Assembly: GCA_964583795.1 (NCBI GenBank)
Contig: CAZOWX010000013.1
Span: forward strand, 1-45,633
Source: JBDTME01 sp964583795
GTDB taxonomy: Bacteria; Patescibacteriota; Microgenomatia; UBA1400; PJMF01
Direction of reading: 5' to 3'
DNA: 45,633 nt
The notes under the pieces were generated by a model. It made no database searches and was not told the origin of the DNA. It saw only the letters and a list, made by a program, of their open reading frames with translations. Below are positions 15,833 to 23,997 of this stretch, piece by piece. The position numbers and the translations under genes were made by a program. Each line of letters begins with the position of its first letter. Within the stretch, counting starts at the first letter, position 1.

Positions 15833-16237
15833 ATGGTGAAAAAATCCCAGATAAATACATTGGTTACACACCTGACGAAAGCTGGACTGACCACGAAAGT
15901 CAGTTCTTGGTTTTTTGAGGAGCGCGGCGATGCCAAGGTAGAGGTTCGTTATGTAGGGCTGAAGCTGGGGGAGGAGTGGGCGGAAGTATTTTCGCAAAAA
16001 AATTTGTTACTTCTCGCCTTTGTCTATTCAACGAAGCGACAGGAACTACAAGTATTTTTTGCCAACGCAACACCATTTGTATTGCTCAAATCACTGCCGA
16101 TTGAGAGTGAGATGAAGGTCGAAGCCGTTCTTGGTGACCTTCGTCGAGAACTCAAGAGTGACAAGCAAGCATTTTTGCATCACAAAGATCAGATAGGAAA
16201 TATGTATAAGAAGCTTGTGAACCACCTGAAAAAATAA
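15833..16237 (+). CDS. Hypothetical protein, 134 aa
   Basis: I do not recognise it. The protein is soluble and basic, with an alpha/beta pattern: an N-terminal helix (INTLVTHLTKAGL), beta strands around AKVEVRYVGLKLG and LLLLAFVYSTKRQELQVFF, and a C-terminal charged helix ending YKKLVNHLKK. There are no Cys or catalytic-looking clusters. The ATG at 15833 is preferred over TTG at 15824, which would add three residues. It sits between two small membrane-protein genes on the same strand and may be transcribed with the upstream one. Confidence 0.55.
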   Translation: MVKKSQINTLVTHLTKAGLTTKVSSWFFEERGDAKVEVRYVGLKLGEEWAEVFSQKNLLLLAFVYSTKRQELQVFFANATPFVLLKSLPIESEMKVEAVLGDLRRELKSDKQAFLHHKDQIGNMYKKLVNHLKK

Positions 16238-16273
16238 CCTTCCCAAGTTCGTGAAAATTGCTATACTGTGTGT

Positions 16274-16939
16274 ATGATGAATGCTGCTGCAAACAACGCG
16301 CCTGTAAGTGAAGCTGCGAAGAGTGGTCAGATACCGCAAGAAAGTGTTGCTGGTCAGTCTGTTGGTGATGAGTTTGCTTTTACGCAGCCAGAGCCAGAAG
16401 AGGACCTTTATGTGTGGAAAGCTCCAAATCGCCCCTTTAAAAAGCGTAATCGAGAGTTTTTCACTACGGTGTTCTTGATTGTATTTTTAGTGTCGTTGAT
16501 ATTGTTTTTTGCCAACCAGTTTTTGCCAATTGCTGTGGTGATGGCACTGGGATTTTTGACCTATGTTTTAGCGTCAGTCCCCCCAGACATGATTGAGAAT
16601 AAAATTACCACCTATGGCCTTCATAGTGGTGAGCATATGGTGTATTGGTTTGAGATGGGGCGATTTTGGTTTACCAAAAAATTTGGGTTATACATTATGC
16701 ATGTTGAGACATCACGGTTTCCTTTCCGTGTGATGATGCTGTTCTCGGAAGGTGAAAAAGCGCATGTGGAACAGCATATGAAGCAGTATCTTCTCGAGGA
16801 GTCTCCCAAGCCAACAATGATTGACAAAGCCGCTGATTGGCTTCAGGAAAAAATTCCACTTGACCGTGAAACGCAACAAACCGCTTCAAAATCTTCAGCA
16901 AAAACCCAAAATCCAAAAACCGCTACATCCACAAAATAA
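16274..16939 (+). CDS. Conserved CPR-type membrane protein, 221 aa
   Basis: The N-terminus (about 1-45) is polar and Ala/Gly/Gln-rich. The block LYVWKAPNRPFKKRNREFF follows, then two adjacent transmembrane helices (about 65-105). Next comes a beta-rich soluble domain with GEHMVYWFEMGRFWFTKKFG and the tail WLQEKIPLDRETQQ, Ser/Thr/Lys-rich. I have seen this architecture described only as a hypothetical protein of candidate-phyla bacteria; the role is unknown. The ATG at 16274 is chosen because TGCTATACT (-10 at 16262-16267) places +1 exactly there. GTG at 16268 would lie inside the promoter region. Confidence 0.65.
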   Translation: MMNAAANNAPVSEAAKSGQIPQESVAGQSVGDEFAFTQPEPEEDLYVWKAPNRPFKKRNREFFTTVFLIVFLVSLILFFANQFLPIAVVMALGFLTYVLASVPPDMIENKITTYGLHSGEHMVYWFEMGRFWFTKKFGLYIMHVETSRFPFRVMMLFSEGEKAHVEQHMKQYLLEESPKPTMIDKAADWLQEKIPLDRETQQTASKSSAKTQNPKTATSTK

Positions 16940-17012
16940 ACCTCCACTCCATTTACCAATCTGCTAAAATAGCTTAATCTGGTTGTTTAGAGAACAATTC
17001 TGAGCGGTGGAT

Positions 17013-17154
17013 CCTGAAACCTGACGCTCTGAAACCTAGAACCTAACTTTGCCCTCGTAGGCTAACGGATAGACCAAGAGTTTCCGGAACTCTGAGTAGA
17101 GGTTCGATTCCTCTCGGGGGCACAGAATAAGGCTTCAGAGCGTCAGGTTTCAGG
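17013..17154. repeat. 24-bp inverted repeat flanking tRNA-Arg(CCG)
   Basis: The left arm at 17013-17036 (CCTGAAACCTGACGCTCTGA plus AACC) is complementary to the right arm at 17131-17154 with one mismatch. The arms are built from heptamers related to the TAGGTTC repeats and enclose the whole tRNA gene. Confidence 0.8.
17051..17122 (+). tRNA. tRNA-Arg (CCG)
   Basis: The cloverleaf is complete: acceptor GCCCTCG pairs with CGGGGGC, the anticodon stem-loop is AGAGT-TTCCGGA-ACTCT with anticodon CCG, and the T arm is AGAGG-TTCGATT-CCTCT. The discriminator is A. CCA is not encoded. TAAAAT at 16965-16970 is a possible -10 box. The gene lies inside a 24-bp inverted repeat. Confidence 0.93.
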
Positions 17155-17247
17155 TGTCAGAGTAAATGGAATATTTATTAGCATTGTTGGAAAATGGTTG
17201 AATCAGGGTAAATAGGTTGCGTTATTTATGGTAAAATAGGGCTTCGC

Positions 17248-17319
17248 GCTCCCATAGTTTAATGGATAGAATAGCGGTTTGCGGAACCGTTGATCCAAGT
17301 TCGATTCTTGGTGGGAGCA
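17248..17319 (+). tRNA. tRNA-Arg (GCG)
   Basis: Acceptor GCTCCCA pairs with TGGGAGC, the anticodon loop TTGCGGA gives anticodon GCG (reads CGC/CGU), and the T arm is CCAAG-TTCGATT-CTTGG. Discriminator A, CCA not encoded. A run of seven T follows at once and may terminate the transcript. GCG instead of the usual ACG (inosine) for Arg is notable. Confidence 0.92.
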
Positions 17320-17326
17320 CTTTTTT

Positions 17327-17357
17327 TAGGTTCTGGGTTTCAGGTTCTAGGTTCTAG
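17327..17357. repeat. Heptamer repeat (TAGGTTC/GGTTTCA type)
   Basis: Degenerate units TAGGTTC, TGGGTTT, CAGGTTC and TAGGTTC follow the second tRNA-Arg. Together with the tRNA genes and the flanking inverted repeat this explains most of the gene-free stretch 16940-17486. Confidence 0.8.
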
Positions 17358-17486
17358 ATGGGTTCAACTTCGTGCAGAGAGAAGAGATGTTTTGATTCAG
17401 TAGAATTGGATTGAAAGCTGATTTCTTGGTTTAGTGGATCTGGCGAAGTATTGGGAAAATGGTGCCAAATACAACTCTGTAAAAAG

Positions 17487-17966
17487 TTAATTTGCATCCT
17501 TGAGAAATTGTAGCAGCGATTGTAAATCTCCCCCAATCCACATCTCTTGTGTTTTTCCCTGTGAATCAAGTAAAACCAGGGTATGCTGGTAATTAACGTT
17601 ATACTTTCCTCGTAATTCTTTTTCAGTGTCGTAGTTGATTTGTAAAATAACCAGATCAGTCGGCAATTGGGTTGTTTGAGATTTCAACTCTTGATCAAAG
17701 TTAGTGCAGGTTGTGCACCAGTTCGCGTGGAAGTACAGTACAATTCTCTTGTTTTCGGCCAGGCTCTGAGCAAGTTTTTCGTCACTGTACTTAAAATAAT
17801 GCGGTGCGATTTCAGAAACACTTTCTTGTTCGACTTTTGGTTGTGGGCAAAAAGCCCGAGCTGGACTACACCAGACATGACTGGAGAGCAAAGCAACAGA
17901 GAAGATAACAAGTCCAAAGGCTATGGCCAAGAAAGGTGCAGCTGATTTGTTCTTAAAAGACTGCAT
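17487..17966 (-). CDS. Membrane-anchored thioredoxin-fold protein (WCTTC)
   Basis: The 159-aa protein has an N-terminal membrane segment (about 10-30) and a thioredoxin domain (about 60-159). The active-site stretch is VLYFHANWCTTCTNFDQEL with redox motif CTTC. The cis-Pro region is atypical: the usual TxP position reads QHTLVLLDSQG. It resembles the C-terminal thioredoxin domain of DsbD and would face outside, handling disulfides of secreted proteins. Two further Cys (WCSPARAFC, about 32-40) follow the membrane segment. It stands alone, with no redox partner adjacent; another thioredoxin-like protein is encoded at 23187-23897. Confidence 0.82.
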   Translation of the reverse strand: MQSFKNKSAAPFLAIAFGLVIFSVALLSSHVWCSPARAFCPQPKVEQESVSEIAPHYFKYSDEKLAQSLAENKRIVLYFHANWCTTCTNFDQELKSQTTQLPTDLVILQINYDTEKELRGKYNVNYQHTLVLLDSQGKTQEMWIGGDLQSLLQFLKDAN

Positions 17967-18128
17967 AAATGGTATTTCCAGAGCTCAATGATAGGTGACT
18001 CTCTATCAAAGGTCAAGAATCCAATTACTCAAAGTGGTGTAAAAAATAACGCTTCAAGTATTTGCCAGTCGATTTTATGTTTTTCATTTATTTGAGTTAT
18101 GCCAGTTGGCGACTCTAATACCCTAAGC

Positions 18129-18157
18129 TTGAATATTATAAGACTATATGGTATGAT
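18129..18157 (+). promoter_or_regulatory. Conventional sigma-70 promoter of the 18.2-23.0 kb operon
   Basis: TTGAAT (18129-18134), a 17-bp spacer and TATGAT (18152-18157) predict +1 near 18164, a leader of about 46 nt, and a GGGGTGAG ribosome site before the ATG at 18210. This leadered layout contrasts with the leaderless genes nearby. The rest of the gap 17967-18128 shows no recognisable feature. Confidence 0.7.
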
Positions 18158-18209
18158 CAATGTTTCCTTCAATTTTCATAAATAATAACTAGATTGATTA
18201 CGGGGTGAG

Positions 18210-21200
18210 ATGAGTACACGTGAATACTCAACTAGATTAATAAATCCTTTCCATCAAGGAGGGATTATACCGGGTGATAGAAGTTTTGAATTTGCAAATG
18301 TTTGTATCCCTGCGACTACTTTCAATGGGGGAACTGACATGCAGCAGTTTTTTCTGCTTTTCATTGAATCTGTCGTCAGCAACCAAAAATTATTAAGATG
18401 TGTTCTTTCTGCACCCCCGATTGAAGTTAGAAAAAGTAAAGTTATTGGGCCGGAAATCTTTCAAGTGTTTCCAAAGTTAGATGGAAGTATTTGTTTTCCA
18501 ATTCCGGAGCAAGACAATGACTTGCTCTCTTTTTTTTCAAAAGGTAATCGATTGTTTAGAGAAGGAGACCGGTATTTTAATAGAGGCGCAGATTTTTATG
18601 CAGGTATTGATCCAAGTTTATCTGTTGAAATTAAGATCAACCGTATTGTGGAAACTATTTTCGAAGCACTTGAAATCGTCGAAAAAAAATCAGTATGTTT
18701 TGAAGAGCTAACACGAGATGAATCAGTTGCCTTTTTAGCAATGCTCGATTACTTGAAAAGTTATAGTTTAATTTTATTTCATGCAATTAGTTATCAAGAA
18801 AGATTTGGAGACTTTGGAGAAAATGATGCCTGTTATGGCATGTTTCGTCAACAACTTGCTACGTTAGCATTAGAATCAACACGTGTATATTATCGAACAT
18901 TAGTGGGATTGCCATTTGAAAAAATTGATTTTTCAAGCCATAAAGAAGAGCTTATTTCATATTTATTAAGACAAGCAACCAATAATCAATACTTTACTTT
19001 TAAAATGCCAGAGGTTGATCATCCTTTAACATTTTTGGGGTCTGCATATTTACAACTCATACGACACCCAGATATAGAGAGCATTATAGTTATCCCCTCA
19101 GGAGGAACAGAGTTTGCCTTAGCAACAAGAGTTGCTTTTGAAGTTATGCAGGAAAGAAAGGTCCCTTTAGTTTTTCTTCCAGTTTCTACACACTCGGCTA
19201 AATTAGATGTTGACAGAGCTTTGGATACTCAACAACGTATCATTTCTTCAGTTTTGCAAAAAAGGAGTGCAGATATTGTTGGAAAGAAAGTTTTAGTACT
19301 AGATGATAACACTAATACTGGTACAACTTTAGATTTAGTAACAGCAGGAGCAGTAAAATGGGGGGCTGCTAGAGTTGATGTTGCCACTTCGCAAGCAGAC
19401 ATTCACAGGATGGCGATTAAGCATTCAAGATGGTGTGAAAGTCAGCGTCCTTCAACTCTTCCTTCTCCTGCTACTGCGGGTGATGCAGTAACATTTACAC
19501 CTATTACTCGTTCACAAGCAGGCTTAATGGCTGATGATCGACAAATGCTAAAACGGCTTCGCTTAAGGACTCTTCGTGCTGCTCATGCACAAAATAATGA
19601 AGTACTTCAACGTGAGCAAATGCTTCCACTTGGAGTAGAACAATTTGATCGAGATCATTTCATAAAGATTTGCGGAGTCCATAATGCAATTGATCTGACG
19701 AGAGTCTTAAATAGTGGTGTCAATTGGATTGGTGTTCACTTAACATACGATGATGCGAATCTTTATGAAAAGAAGGTCTCTATGTCATCATCGAGTGCAA
19801 GTGTAGCTCTAGAAAGTGCACGATCGACATATAGGAATATTGATCTTCCCATTCCTTGGGCTGAGTTTAGAGCATTGCGACAAATGTTTCAGCAAATAAT
19901 TGACCATGGTTTACCAGTCAATGTTGTTTTGCTTGTTAGACCAAAGACCGCAAATGAAATTATTCGGTTGTTAGAAATGGTTGTACCCAAAAAGTTTAAA
20001 CAACCTATCTATTTACAAATTCAAAGTTCATATAACGAAGAACTATTATTTCAGATTAAACAGGAATTAATTCAAAATGGTTTTGACAGGGTGGAGCTAA
20101 TTCAGACTGTTGGAGCAGATGAGCCTGAAGCAACCCAGTTAATTCTAATGGCAAATAATGATCAAAATGTGGAAATGTTGCTGATAGATTCAAATTTACG
20201 AGGTGGAACAGGTGAAGCTTCGAATCAAGACAGACTATTAGAACTAGCTATGCTCATTCAAAAGCCGTGGTTTTTAGCAGGTGGCTTAAGTTCAAATAAT
20301 ATCTTTGAGTTATTAGGATTGTTAGCAAAACAAGGCCTTTATCCTTTGGGTTTGGATTTAGAATCATCCGTAGAAACTGATTTTTCTCTGGATGGTGTTG
20401 TGTCTGGGACAAACATTTACGCAAGAGTTAGAAAGGATCCAGAAAAGGTTAAGCAATTTGTTAATCAAGTTAATCTATTTGAAGCAACATTGCGGTCACA
20501 GGAATATTTTCAGCTTAATAAAAAAGAGAAACAAATTTGGTATTTACTAAAAGAGGCATGGAGAGAAGTAAAACAATTTACTGGATATTATAATATCAGG
20601 GCTATTGCGAGTTATGTTGTCCAAAAAGGAATTCAGATTGGAGTTATTCGAGAAGATGTAAATATTGAGACAGCTGTTGACGGTATCGTTTTTGCAGCTA
20701 CTAATTACCCACATTTGCCATTTATTCCCTCAGAACAAGAAAGTGTAGGTTTTGGATGTTATGAATCAGGTCAAGCATACTCTTGGCAAACAAATGGAGC
20801 AAGAGAGCTTTTAGTTTCGATCGCAAAGTCACAAATTGTCTCACGTAATCAATTTATGATTTTTACTTCAGGCGATGATGAAAAATATTTATTCGAAAAT
20901 TATGTAGGAACGAATGAACAGCGTTTACGGTTAGCTGAGGTCTGTCGTGAAAATAAGTTGGCCTGTATGTTTGTTGCTCACCCAAGTAAATTATCAATCT
21001 TTACTGAAAGTGTTATTAATCATGCTTTAGAGAATCATTTGGAGATAGTTTATGCAGATGACTCTATTGAAAACTTACGAATAGCCCAAAAGTTAGCTCG
21101 TGAAAATTTGATAAATATACGACTAATTTTTGTAGGGAATAGTAATGATTCTGAGTTTGAGCATTGTTCATCTTTAGCCAGCTTGCAGGAAAAATTGGTA

Positions 21201-21326
21201 ACTTGTACGAACTCCTTGATAGTTCTTGATATGGATGATGTTTTGTTACATGAAGGATTTCGAAAAGAACATCAACCTAAAAACATCTATTTGGCACTCA
21301 AAGAAATGGGTTGTCTAAATGAATGA
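18210..21326 (+). CDS. Fusion protein: type I phosphoribosyltransferase, TrpF-like isomerase and HAD-like C-terminal region
   Basis: In this 1038-aa protein, residues 1-280 are helical and unrecognised. Residues about 285-400 are a type I PRTase: IESIIVIPSGGTEFALA, then the PRPP loop VLVLDDNTNTGTT (361-373). Residues about 484-740 match phosphoribosylanthranilate isomerase: FIKICGV with the catalytic-type Cys (488), LLIDSNLRGGTGE with the Asp (660), FLAGGLSSNN and GLDLESSVET. The last 250 residues hold VYADDSIENL and, near the very end, LIVLDMDDVLL. These look like HAD motifs in inverted order. The likely chemistry is ribosylation of an amine with PRPP followed by an Amadori rearrangement. 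The next gene overlaps by 8 nt. AT-rich codon use suggests transfer. Confidence 0.72.
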   Translation: MSTREYSTRLINPFHQGGIIPGDRSFEFANVCIPATTFNGGTDMQQFFLLFIESVVSNQKLLRCVLSAPPIEVRKSKVIGPEIFQVFPKLDGSICFPIPEQDNDLLSFFSKGNRLFREGDRYFNRGADFYAGIDPSLSVEIKINRIVETIFEALEIVEKKSVCFEELTRDESVAFLAMLDYLKSYSLILFHAISYQERFGDFGENDACYGMFRQQLATLALESTRVYYRTLVGLPFEKIDFSSHKEELISYLLRQATNNQYFTFKMPEVDHPLTFLGSAYLQLIRHPDIESIIVIPSGGTEFALATRVAFEVMQERKVPLVFLPVSTHSAKLDVDRALDTQQRIISSVLQKRSADIVGKKVLVLDDNTNTGTTLDLVTAGAVKWGAARVDVATSQADIHRMAIKHSRWCESQRPSTLPSPATAGDAVTFTPITRSQAGLMADDRQMLKRLRLRTLRAAHAQNNEVLQREQMLPLGVEQFDRDHFIKICGVHNAIDLTRVLNSGVNWIGVHLTYDDANLYEKKVSMSSSSASVALESARSTYRNIDLPIPWAEFRALRQMFQQIIDHGLPVNVVLLVRPKTANEIIRLLEMVVPKKFKQPIYLQIQSSYNEELLFQIKQELIQNGFDRVELIQTVGADEPEATQLILMANNDQNVEMLLIDSNLRGGTGEASNQDRLLELAMLIQKPWFLAGGLSSNNIFELLGLLAKQGLYPLGLDLESSVETDFSLDGVVSGTNIYARVRKDPEKVKQFVNQVNLFEATLRSQEYFQLNKKEKQIWYLLKEAWREVKQFTGYYNIRAIASYVVQKGIQIGVIREDVNIETAVDGIVFAATNYPHLPFIPSEQESVGFGCYESGQAYSWQTNGARELLVSIAKSQIVSRNQFMIFTSGDDEKYLFENYVGTNEQRLRLAEVCRENKLACMFVAHPSKLSIFTESVINHALENHLEIVYADDSIENLRIAQKLARENLINIRLIFVGNSNDSEFEHCSSLASLQEKLVTCTNSLIVLDMDDVLLHEGFRKEHQPKNIYLALKEMGCLNE

Positions 21327-22365
21327 ACAAAAGCTATTATCTCTATTTAAAGCAAAGCATTTACCTGAAGATGTCAGTAGAAATTTTCAGATAATAACTT
21401 GTGATGATTTTGAACATATCCAATTAGAAAAACAGGTATGGGCTGTTTTAGAAACCGCTCGACAACTTATAACAGTTCAAAATATTTCAATTATTCAGCC
21501 GGGCGGTGTAATAATGTATCCAGGGAGACACCCCGAAGGGAAGCATGAAATTGCAGGGATTCAAGCAAGAGATATAGCCTTATACCGATTAGAAAATAGT
21601 CCTTGGAATGAAGCCGTTGCTGTATTCATATGGCAACAAATAAGTGTTTTATTAGGGAAAAAGGAACCTGATAAATTAACATACGAACGAGAGCTTTTGC
21701 ACATACATGAGAGTGATTTAGATGTAAAACAACTAACAGTGGGGGTATTGGGAGCGGGAGACATTGGTTCAGCTGTTGTCAGAAGAGCCAAAAATGAAGG
21801 TGTGCAAGTTTTATATTTTTCTCGCAATGAGAAAAATGAATTATCTCAATTAGGGGCAAAATATTGTTCTAAGGCAGAAGAAATTTTCCAAAACTGTGAT
21901 ATCATAGTAATTACTCTCCCGCTTGTTGAGGGAACAAGAAACTTTGTTTCCTCTTCACTTTTGCGATTGGCAAGAAAAGATGCGATGCTTATTTCTGTGT
22001 CAGCTGGTGGGGTAGTTGATGAAATGGCATTATTAACTCATTTGGTTTCTTCTCAAATTAAAGTCGCTGTTGATACCTTAACATACGAAGGAGCTCAATT
22101 TTCTCAATCACCATTTAATGTTACTAATTCTCCAAATATTTTGCATTGTTTTCAAGAAGGACGGTTGGTAATTACCCCTCATATTGCGTATAAGGCTGAA
22201 AACTCTACAACAAAACTTGTCCACGTTTTAAGTTTGCCATTATTACATATGATAGCTGCAGGAACATACCCAGAAACTATATTTGTTGATGTTGATAGTG
22301 GTGCAGTAAGTAGTGATCCTGCCGTTAGGGGGAAGTTTAGATTTGAAGTATGTAGAGTTGTTTAA
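21319..22365 (+). CDS. D-2-hydroxyacid dehydrogenase family protein lacking the catalytic Arg
   Basis: The 348-aa protein has an NAD-binding Rossmann domain with TVGVLGAGDIGSAVVRRA (G145, G147, G150) and NCDIIVITLPLVEGTRNFV, as in 2-hydroxyacid dehydrogenases. The block that normally reads N-x-A-R-G-x-V-V-D-E here reads SVSAGGVVDEMAL, so the substrate-binding Arg is replaced. The late TPHIAY keeps the catalytic-type His. The N-terminal catalytic half is divergent. Either the substrate is not a typical 2-hydroxyacid or the enzyme does another NAD-linked reaction. It overlaps the PRTase-TrpF gene by 8 nt and is followed 5 nt later by the Ham1-like gene, so it is part of that pathway. Confidence 0.78.
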   Translation: MNEQKLLSLFKAKHLPEDVSRNFQIITCDDFEHIQLEKQVWAVLETARQLITVQNISIIQPGGVIMYPGRHPEGKHEIAGIQARDIALYRLENSPWNEAVAVFIWQQISVLLGKKEPDKLTYERELLHIHESDLDVKQLTVGVLGAGDIGSAVVRRAKNEGVQVLYFSRNEKNELSQLGAKYCSKAEEIFQNCDIIVITLPLVEGTRNFVSSSLLRLARKDAMLISVSAGGVVDEMALLTHLVSSQIKVAVDTLTYEGAQFSQSPFNVTNSPNILHCFQEGRLVITPHIAYKAENSTTKLVHVLSLPLLHMIAAGTYPETIFVDVDSGAVSSDPAVRGKFRFEVCRVV

Positions 22366-22370
22366 TTTTT

Positions 22371-22997
22371 ATGGATACGACTCATACTATTTTGATAGCA
22401 ACAACAAATAAAGATAAGTTCAATTTTATACGTGAAGTGCTGATCAATTTTGGTTTTAATGATTCTGAATTTTTAATGCTATGCAACATTCGATTTCATG
22501 GAGAAATTGCAGAATCTGGTTCTATTCAGAATCGATCGTTACAGAAGGTAGATGCTGCACGAGCGTTTTTAGGCAACTTTTGTGATAAAAGGCGAGTTGA
22601 TCTAGTTGTTGGTGTTGACGATGGAATTTTTATTAACCAAACTGGTAAACTTTACACGAACACACATTTCATTACAAAAAAAATTGTAGAAGGTAATTTC
22701 TTGAGAAAAGATTCTGTTGTTAGTATTCATCATGCATTTTGTTTTTATATTACTAAAACAGATGAGTACTTTAACAGCACAACCTTTAGCCTCTTTAAAT
22801 ACATTGGTTCAATTAAACAAATAGAATTTAAATTGGGTGAGTATCCCTTGAAGTATGTTTTAGCATATATGGATCAAACAATCCCGGTTTTTAAAAATTC
22901 AAATCAAGAGATAACAAATAGGAACATTCAATTTTCTGAAAAGAAAATAAAACCAATAATTAAGAAAATTATTGGTCGATTAAATAATCAAAAATAA
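22371..22997 (+). CDS. Ham1/RdgB (ITPase)-like protein
   Basis: The 208-aa protein starts with TILIATTNKDKFNFIREVL, matching the nucleotide-binding ATxNxxK opening of Ham1/RdgB non-canonical purine NTP pyrophosphatases. AESGSIQNRSLQKVDAARAF corresponds to the E-T-G-x-T-x-x-x-N-A block, and VDLVVGVDDGIFIN to the A-D-D-S-G-L block with its metal-binding Asp. The C-terminal third is divergent, ending in a Lys/Ile-rich tail. In this operon it may hydrolyse a pathway nucleotide, or clear a toxic side product, rather than act in general house-cleaning. The assignment rests on motif order, not on close similarity. Confidence 0.62.
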   Translation: MDTTHTILIATTNKDKFNFIREVLINFGFNDSEFLMLCNIRFHGEIAESGSIQNRSLQKVDAARAFLGNFCDKRRVDLVVGVDDGIFINQTGKLYTNTHFITKKIVEGNFLRKDSVVSIHHAFCFYITKTDEYFNSTTFSLFKYIGSIKQIEFKLGEYPLKYVLAYMDQTIPVFKNSNQEITNRNIQFSEKKIKPIIKKIIGRLNNQK

Positions 22998-23186
22998 CTA
23001 GGGAATATGTGATGTAGGAGTCACTCTAGGCTTGTCCCTGATAAGTAACAGCCGTAGAATTCAAATAAATTTTTTTCATAATCTTGCTTATAGAAAATGA
23101 TGAAAGATTACTCGGCCTAAGGAAAATTATTGATGATTCACTTGAAAGAAGTGATGTCTGTTTTCACTGATAAAACGAAAAAGATT

Positions 23187-23897
23187 CTACCTTTCTTCAG
23201 CGTTTAGCTGTTTTTCTCGCTCTCTCAAAATTTTAAGCACCTCATCAATGCGATCAAAATACCCTAACCCGCGCTGCTCAAATAGAACCGTATTATCTTT
23301 ATCGATTATAAAGGTCTCTGGAACGAAATCGATGTTGAGGCTTTTGACAAAATCACCGGTATTGTCTATAGCTACTGGAAAAGAAATCAGATTATCATCG
23401 AGATATGATTTTATTTTTGTGCGATCTAATTCATCGGGATATTTCCCGTAAAGTACTCCGATGACTTGTACCTCTTTCCCATATTTCTGATCCATCAGGT
23501 TTATGTATGGATAAAGACCCAAGCAAAATTGGCAATCCATTCTGCCGACTGTTATCACTTTGATGCTTTCTTTCTTTACAGTAGGGAGTTCATTGTGACT
23601 AATCCAATCATCAAGCTGATTAATGTCGCCTTTAAATTGTCCTAAGTTTTCTAACTGCATGATTGCATTTTCAGCAGAGTGATCATTTTTAATATAAATT
23701 TTGTATGAGAAAATTCTTTCCTGATCAAAAGATTTTGGTGCGATGATAAGTTGCGCTTTATAATCGTCTGGGAAAATGATGAAAAAAGTTGCCAGTGCCC
23801 CGATAACGATGCTACCGATGCCGATAAACAGTCCTATCATCAGCCACCAGAAAGAAGAGCTGAGAATTGGTTTTCGTTTTGGTTGGGAAGATTTCAT
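23187..23897 (-). CDS. Membrane-anchored TlpA-like thioredoxin-fold protein
   Basis: The 236-aa protein has one N-terminal transmembrane helix (about 17-42) and an outward-facing domain. Around residues 115-135 is VGRMDCQFCLGLYPYIN, with a CxxC motif (CQFC). It is followed by a redoxin-like ending: LISFPVAIDNTGDFVKSLN and FVPETFIIDKDNTVLFEQRG, which carries the cis-Pro. This is the layout of TlpA/ResA-type thiol-disulfide proteins. Residues about 45-110 form an extra domain with no recognised relative. The ATG at 23897 is set by TGCTATGAT (-10 at 23904-23909, minus strand), which puts +1 exactly on it. Confidence 0.8.
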   Translation of the reverse strand: MKSSQPKRKPILSSSFWWLMIGLFIGIGSIVIGALATFFIIFPDDYKAQLIIAPKSFDQERIFSYKIYIKNDHSAENAIMQLENLGQFKGDINQLDDWISHNELPTVKKESIKVITVGRMDCQFCLGLYPYINLMDQKYGKEVQVIGVLYGKYPDELDRTKIKSYLDDNLISFPVAIDNTGDFVKSLNIDFVPETFIIDKDNTVLFEQRGLGYFDRIDEVLKILREREKQLNAEER

Positions 23898-23903
23898 ATC
23901 GTT

Positions 23904-23912
23904 ATCATAGCA
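23904..23912 (-). promoter_or_regulatory. Extended -10 promoter, leaderless
   Basis: TGCTATGAT on the minus strand; +1 is predicted at 23897, the A of the TlpA-like gene's ATG. Confidence 0.55.
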
Positions 23913-23997
23913 GTAAAAACGGAGGTTCGTCTAATAATCAGTTGTATAATCCTCTGTGCTGCTTGAACGTGATTTTGTTTATGATTGAAAGGCGAAT

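Noticed and set aside
23077..23171. Short plus-strand frame reading IILLIENDERLLGLRKII, like the start of a response-regulator receiver domain.
   Set aside because: Only about 30 codons, no start or ribosome site and no further domain; could be a remnant or chance.
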